A stretch of 64,000 bases of DNA from Druceiella hillmani. Lineage: Eukaryota > Arthropoda > Insecta > Lepidoptera > Hepialidae. Each line of letters opens with the position of its first letter. The stretch's first letter is position 1. Under the pieces are notes generated by a model, which saw only the letters and a list, made by a program, of their open reading frames with translations, was not told the origin of the DNA and did not search any database. This document shows positions 58,322 to 64,000 of this stretch, in pieces. The stretch covers positions 11,463,001-11,527,000 of the forward strand of contig JAYKKI010000076.1 in assembly GCA_039881145.1 (NCBI GenBank), given 5' to 3'. The position numbers and the translations under genes are program-made.

Positions 58322-59056
58322 ATGTATAATTTTATGTGTAAATAACAGTTTGAAAAGAAATAAATAGATTCTAACTAATTAATTACACAAAAAAATTTAA
58401 TTTAAAATATTGGTCTAAACGGAAAGAATATAATTTAATTTTTTTTTAATTATCTTGGTTTTAATGCAATTTATTTTCTTTTATCCATGAAAATATTGAC
58501 TAAAAGAAATGAAAACATTAACACCAAATACGAATATCAAAATTTCCACGCTATTTGTATATTGAATGTACTTATGTGTGCAAAAGTATAATTAAAATAT
58601 ATCCAGGTATGCTTAAACATTCTTTTGTCATTATTAATATTTTTGTAATATACATGTTCTTCTGTATATATAATACTAATTGAAAGATAACTTTCTTAAT
58701 GTATAATTTTATGTGCAAATAACAGTTTGAAAAGAAATAAATAGATTATAACTAATTAATTGCACAAAAACAAATTATATGCAAGATATTGGTCTAAACA
58801 AAAACAGTATAATTTAATTTTGTTTTTTATTTTTTTATTATCTGGGTTTTAAAGCAATTTATTTTCTTTTATCTTCGAAAATATTGGCTAAACGAAATGA
58901 AGACATTAACACCAAATGCGAATGTCACAATTTCCTCGCTATTTGTATATTGCAGGTATGCTTAAACATTCTATGGTTTTGTCATTATTAATATTTTTTA
59001 ATTAATATACATGTTCTTCCATATATGTTATACCAATTGAAAGATAATTTTTTTAA
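58322..59056. repeat. Tandem duplication, two units of ~377 and ~358 bp
   Basis: Unit 1 (58322-58698) and unit 2 (58699-59056) both start ATGTATAATTTTATGTG and share AACAGTTTGAAAAGAAATAA, ACTAATTAATT, AACACCAAAT, AGGTATGCTTAAACATTC, and AATTGAAAGATAA in order. Unit 1 has ~40 extra bases before AGGTATGC. Units differ at many positions, so the duplication is not recent. Confidence 0.8.
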
Positions 59057-60169
59057 GAGCACAGCGCATGAAAACTCTACCTAATATCCTATTTAGAAAT
59101 ATCTGTGAGTTTGTTAAGAACGTTTTTAACTTAAAATTTCTTGTAATATATACGCTTTATATAATGGAATTTTTTTCTTGGTGTGAATACCTTTTTTAAT
59201 TCGATACCGGAAACACAGCAAGTTCATTTATTCGGGCGTCACGAATTGATTCCAATTTATTTCGCAAAAATGTGTATTCCATTTCCATTGGTGATTTAAT
59301 GCCAGTGGATTTCATTCTAATTCTATTAGAATGAATTTTTATTCGATAATCGTTCTTTATGTCGCCTCAAGTAAATCCTACGGCGCAACTATTTGAAGGT
59401 CAAAATCAAACCAACAGTCAACTTTAAACGGCCGTAGTTTGCGTACTTAAGATTCGACCATGCTCAATTTAGAATGAATAGACACAAAATTAAATATAAT
59501 ATTTAATTGCTTAAAACAGTTTTACATGAGATACAAAAGATCGAGCCTGCCAAAATGAACGCATCTCCAGAAGTGCGGCTGTCTTTAGGCTAATCTTCAA
59601 TAATAAAACAACCAATTTTGTCATATTTATTGTAGTTCTCGTACCACAGATCCCTACTCAATGGAATATATCGTATACAACAAACATCAATAAATAATAC
59701 ACTGTGTTTACTTTTTATACCCCTAAAAATATATTCACGTAAAACCTAGCTGTCTTGACCCGACACAATCAATCCCATTTTTTTATTTTCAGACAATTTT
59801 TTATTTATTTATATATCTCGGTTTAAATACATAGCATTTATATACACATGAATATTCAGTAAACATTAATCGTTATATTTAAAATGTAATGTGATCACGC
59901 AACGACAACTAATTGAGTTTAAACACAAAATTTTTCACCGGTTTATATTGAAAAACAAATATAATTTTCTGAAAAATGAATTAATTATAATAAAATGGAT
60001 GGTAGATATCATTATGAAACAATGAACAAATTAATAAAATTAAATATCGTATTAGTTATAACGTTTCATTGCAAACGCGTTAAATTTATTTTCATTTAAA
60101 TATGTTTAATATGATTACAACTAATTTAAAGACGGATTCCATATTTTCGTCCCTTCCCTCGGTCATAAA
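59057..60169. other. AT-rich non-coding DNA with a small hairpin
   Basis: TTCATTCTAA (59311-59320) and TTAGAATGAA (59326-59335) form a 10-bp stem with a 5-nt loop. Nothing else recognised. Confidence 0.5.
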
Positions 60170-60320
60170 TCGTGTTTATAAATTACTCCGGCGGCGTGTT
60201 AACGCAGCGCACCTGTCATTAGTCCTCTCGTAGGAGCGGTCCTCCAGCCAATTGTAACGAGAGATACCAATCTGGTCGCGCCTCGATAAATGCTAACTCT
60301 CGGGTTTAATTTGCGTTTTA
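60170..60320. promoter_or_regulatory. GC-richer island, candidate conserved non-coding element
   Basis: GGCGGCGTGTTAACGCAGCG, CACCTGTCATTAG (an E-box next to a TAAT core), TCGTAGGAGCGG, CCAGCCAATTG and CTGGTCGCGCCTCG in AT-rich surroundings, with TTTATAAATTA just upstream. No open frame. Candidate regulatory element by composition and motifs only. Confidence 0.25.
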
Positions 60321-62594
60321 TAACAATTGGCAAGTGTCTAGAAAAATATATAACTGTGTCTAGATAGTGAATCTATTGGCACTAAAATACCAACAATCTT
60401 ACTGCCTTCTAACACAGACCTTCTGATATTAAACTCTAATGAGCAAAACTAGAAGTACAAGAATTTTTTAGTCACGAAACTTTACACCATGAAAAATGTG
60501 GTTGAGAAACTGATTTTCAAATGTGTCCCTTCAAACAAAATATAGAGGATAATTGAACAAATAAATTGATAGCAATTCAATCAGTCAAAAAGTTATTTTC
60601 GACAAATTTTGATTAACAAACAAGATGATAACTTTTGCGATATGTTAATAAATTTTCCTTAACGATATGAAACCTAGTGAATGAGTCTTTCCTTATCTAC
60701 CCATAATTGATAGTATATCTTCATGATTCTAAATACACTTTAAGTTTTTTTATTTCTTTGATAACGCATTGTTTACTTTCAAATTATAATTTTTTTAATT
60801 ACTTTAAAATTATAAAATTATTGGGTTAGCATTCAGGACAAGAACAACAAAGCGAATGAACAAAATGATAAGTTTTCAAGTTCATAAATTAATTCCACCC
60901 TTGAGTTATGCCGCCGAAAGAAATAAACCTACGAAAACTGAAGATAAAGAATTAGGGTGACCAAATAATTGCCGACGATCCCACAGACTATAAAGTCACT
61001 GGCAGGCCGCGAGCATGCAGCATTAAAATATTACTACTAAGTTAATGCCATTAGTTTGAAAGCTCGATTCTTGAGGTTATTCTTTTCTGTTATAACTCGG
61101 ATAAGTTGGCGACTATTGCTATGAAGTCACTCAATCACGTTACTGGCACAATACGGCGTTGTTTGAATTAATATTACACTGCCACTGTAACATAAAATCA
61201 AACAATTTCAACTTTACGGTTATGGGCCACATATTTCTTCAAATTGATGAAAGTTTTATTTGGTGGAATTTTTGGTAAACCGCTTATTTATCTAGCGTTT
61301 GTGATTCATTTCTAAAATGCATCTAAAGTATCTCATAAGATGTTATCATTACTCAGAAGAATTTAAGGTAAAAATAATGAATAGAAATTTAAAGCGTATT
61401 CATATACGTAAATACGCAGTTTTTTTTTAATTCATTTAAATATTTTCAAACTGAATATTTTTTTACTCATTAAAAATTAGTTCCATAATGAAATACTAAA
61501 TGACACCACACAAATAAATATTTATTCTATTAAACGATTTAAAGTGACAATACAGGCTATTATCGTATCGGTAATTGAAAAATAGCTGACAAATGACGAC
61601 ATCATTTGCTAATAAATGAATCAACACGATTTCAAAACTGACTGATTATATCCGTGTACCATATGCGAATATTTCTAAAGAAATTAACCACTTAATTTTT
61701 CTCCATTTGTATGACATTAAACAATATTATTCTAATTCAAATATTTGAAATTCCTTCTTACGAAAACGAAATTTTACCAACTATAGGTGAAACACGTGAT
61801 CTCGCGATCCTTCGCTGGTCGGGGTAAAATGATAAAAAGGTAACACCGTATATTTAAGTTCAGAGACGTTTCTACCGCTTGATTTGCTACAAACGTCACA
61901 TTATATTTTTCGAAAAAATATTTTGCCCGAGCCTAACGCGTCTTCCTCTATCTTCCTTACTTTTTATTCCAATTACACTTTCCTCCAATGTCAGTTTGAG
62001 AGAATTTTTCCAAATTCGTGCCAACTATACGGATAAAGGGATAAACAGAATCCTTATAAGAACATTTACGTGTCCGTTCGCCACAACCAATTTTCTCAAA
62101 AAAAGGTTTGACGTAGAAACTTGGAATTTGCTATAATAATTATTAATTTTATACCAAATTCCAAGCATCCACACATTTCCCAAAACTAATACTTTAAAAT
62201 ATTTGTATGGTAATTTTAGAGGAGGTAAATTAAACATTCGAAATTATTTTCCTTATTTTTATGTCGTGCGAGATATCATTTGTAAGGGCTATTTACAATA
62301 AATTCAAAAATATTTTCTTTACAATGTCAAGTGGCAAAGCCTCTGGCATATGCACCATAATGAGCCAAAAGCCTGCGGAATAAAAAATTATGAAAAAACA
62401 GGATTTGTAGAATATAGTTAAAAGACTACAGGAAAACAATGTCAATGGTCCTAGGTACTTTTTGAGAAATTCACGATATTCTTACGCCTTTTATTCTTAC
62501 ACATAAAATATTTTGTACCCTTGAATATTTAAATTTTTATATTTATCTATACTATACTCAACACTGCTATGTAAATTACACTAATATATGTATA
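60321..62594. other. AT-rich non-coding DNA
   Basis: A smaller GC-richer patch at 60970-61025 (GCCGACGATCCCAC, GGCAGGCCGCGAGCATGC) and one CACGTG at 61793-61798. No gene recognised; frames at 61879-62237 lack domains. Confidence 0.45.
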
Positions 62595-63093
62595 CTAGCG
62601 TGACCCGTGCGAAGTCTTCGCATTATAAATTATTCAACTCAATTTAATAAATCAAAATTGATTGCAGGTATTCAATTCATTTCTAATTTTGCACACTGCT
62701 TATTACGTTTTTATTCCATTATGAAGCTCAGATGACAGATCAAACAAATATTTTACTAAAATTGACATATAGAGGCGTAAGTATCAAAAGCATTGAGCTA
62801 AAGCGCCACTTTATTTATACGTGAGTGGATTTGAAATTAAACAAAAATTTTACCGACCGTCAATCATATTGACGTTGAGCCGTTAGGTGGCAGCATTGCT
62901 GTTTTGTGCATATAATTTTAATAATTAATTAATTTGCAAAAACAATAGCAATAATAAATTTTTTAGTTGTGGATGCCGGTAGAGCAAGCAATTATCTATA
63001 AAATGATATATAATTTATGTGGATTAGTTGTGAGGTTTTTTCTAAAAAGGGAGAGTAACATCTTAACCTTAGCGTATTAATATATATGATGAT
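62595..63093 (+). mobile_element. ATG-tailed short retroposon, copy C
   Basis: Begins CTAGCGTGACCCGTGCGAAG and ends TATATATGATGAT. It is collinear with copy A (25.0 kb, opposite strand) over its full length with very few differences. A possible 8-bp duplication ATTACACT lies at 62575-62582 and 63094-63101, but 12 bases separate the left one from the element start. No coding capacity. Confidence 0.65.
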
Positions 63094-63101
63094 ATTACAC
63101 T

Positions 63102-64000
63102 CCTAGTTCTATAGCTGGCTATAAAGATTACTTTCATAGCAATAAAACTGTCATCTGCGTGATCGATAATATAAATAATATTTATAGTAAGTAAATGAAA
63201 AATGAAATTTAGTAAAATGTTACTTGTTTTTAGTATACCATAGCAAAATTTGCAAAACGGAACACCAATACATTAGTGTCCGTGTCCTCACTTCCGTGTC
63301 CGTCCGTCCGTCCGACCATTAATATGTCGCATGCTATTTTCTCTGAAACTATTCGACAATTTGAAAGTTAGCACAAATATAGAGTATAGTGGCCCGTTAT
63401 AGACGGGAAGTATAAGGAGATTAATTTTAATTCTAGAGGTTAATATCACGGGATAAATTAGGAAGTGAAAAACAATTCTTTCAAGATTACTGTGAACGAT
63501 GTCAAATGAAAGATTAGTCTTTAGTAAAGTACTTTTCTAAAAACTTTTTTAAAAAAAATTCGTAAAAAATGCTTAAAAATTTCTGCCTTACCACTTACTC
63601 ACTCGCTCAATAGTAAGATCATTCAAAAAAGTGTAGTAATTATGAATATTTGAAATTAGGTACAGATTGAAAGAAAATTCAATTGTTTATTTCTTTATAA
63701 CTGGTGAATCATTGGTCGTAGAGAAAAATTCGTTGACAAAAAATATTTCTCATGATTTAAGGAACGAAACAACTTTTGTCTTAAAACACTTAGATCCGCG
63801 CATACGCGATGCGATACGTCATTGGTATAGTCGGCGGGGTATAGCGTGGTATATGGACTCCTTTTAAGCACAAAGTAATATTTATGCGGGGGACACACAG
63901 CTCGGAACACTAATTGTGCAAGTACCTTGCACTTGGCCGACTTATCTTTATTTACAAAATACATATAACACAAAAACAAACTTCACCGGTCTTCTTTTTT
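63102..64000. other. Non-coding DNA with retroposon-tail fragment
   Basis: 63230-63400 holds AAACGGAACACC, CCGTGTCCGTCCGTCCGTCC and TTCTCTGAAACTATTCGAC, a LINE/SINE-tail-type sequence. The window ends in a pyrimidine run (TCTTCTTTTTT). Two overlapping frames on opposite strands (63667-63979) have no recognised domain. Confidence 0.45.

Overview
The window looks like insect nuclear DNA, most likely from a moth or butterfly. It is strongly AT-rich, full of (TA)n and (GT)n microsatellites, and dense in decayed transposable elements whose types and 3' tail sequences are typical of Lepidoptera (RTE, jockey-like and other LINE remnants, mariner, hAT, ATG-tailed short retroposons). I found no tRNA, rRNA, CRISPR array or prokaryote-type operon, and no intact conserved host gene. 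It reads as a gene desert or the inside of a very large intron; the first six bases are a perfect GTAAGT donor-like sequence, but nothing confirms an intron boundary.

Layout. 1-13 kb is mostly unrecognised AT-rich DNA with three copies of a foldback element (3.0, 4.6, 12.3 kb) and a GC-richer candidate regulatory island at 7.3 kb. 13.3-15.2 kb holds a mariner remnant and an RTE reverse-transcriptase remnant. A GC-rich island follows at 15.8 kb, a small hAT MITE at 20.3 kb, two more foldback copies at 22.6 and 23.9 kb with a 29-bp minisatellite between them, a dead THAP zinc finger at 24.6 kb and an ATG-tailed retroposon at 25.0 kb. 26.0-26.6 kb may encode a small basic two-exon protein. 26.9-27.7 kb may be a piggyBac-type remnant. 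The sixth foldback copy is at 29.4 kb and a composite minisatellite at 30.6 kb. A hAT element with target duplications spans 33.5-35.9 kb. ATG-tailed copies recur at 36.1 and 62.6 kb. An inverted-repeat element lies at 40.9-41.6 kb, a 27-bp minisatellite at 45.7 kb, a LINE ORF1/endonuclease remnant at 48.1-48.9 kb, and a 3.5-kb internally deleted jockey-type LINE with 20-bp target duplications at 51.5-55.0 kb. A ~370-bp tandem duplication sits at 58.3-59.1 kb.

The most interesting signal is the foldback family (six copies). Each arm carries what looks like a type I hammerhead ribozyme: CUGAAGA, a GUUGU/ACAAC stem II, GAAA, a tiny stem III, a GUC cleavage site, and a CCAC/GUGG stem I. The palindromic body is followed on one side only by a conserved ~40-nt tail. 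Five copies are flanked by 9-16 bp target duplications and two are 5' truncated. That combination points to reverse transcription, and hammerheads in terminal repeats are a hallmark of Penelope-like elements, so I infer a short non-autonomous Penelope-like snapback retroposon. No protein-coding partner for it is present here.
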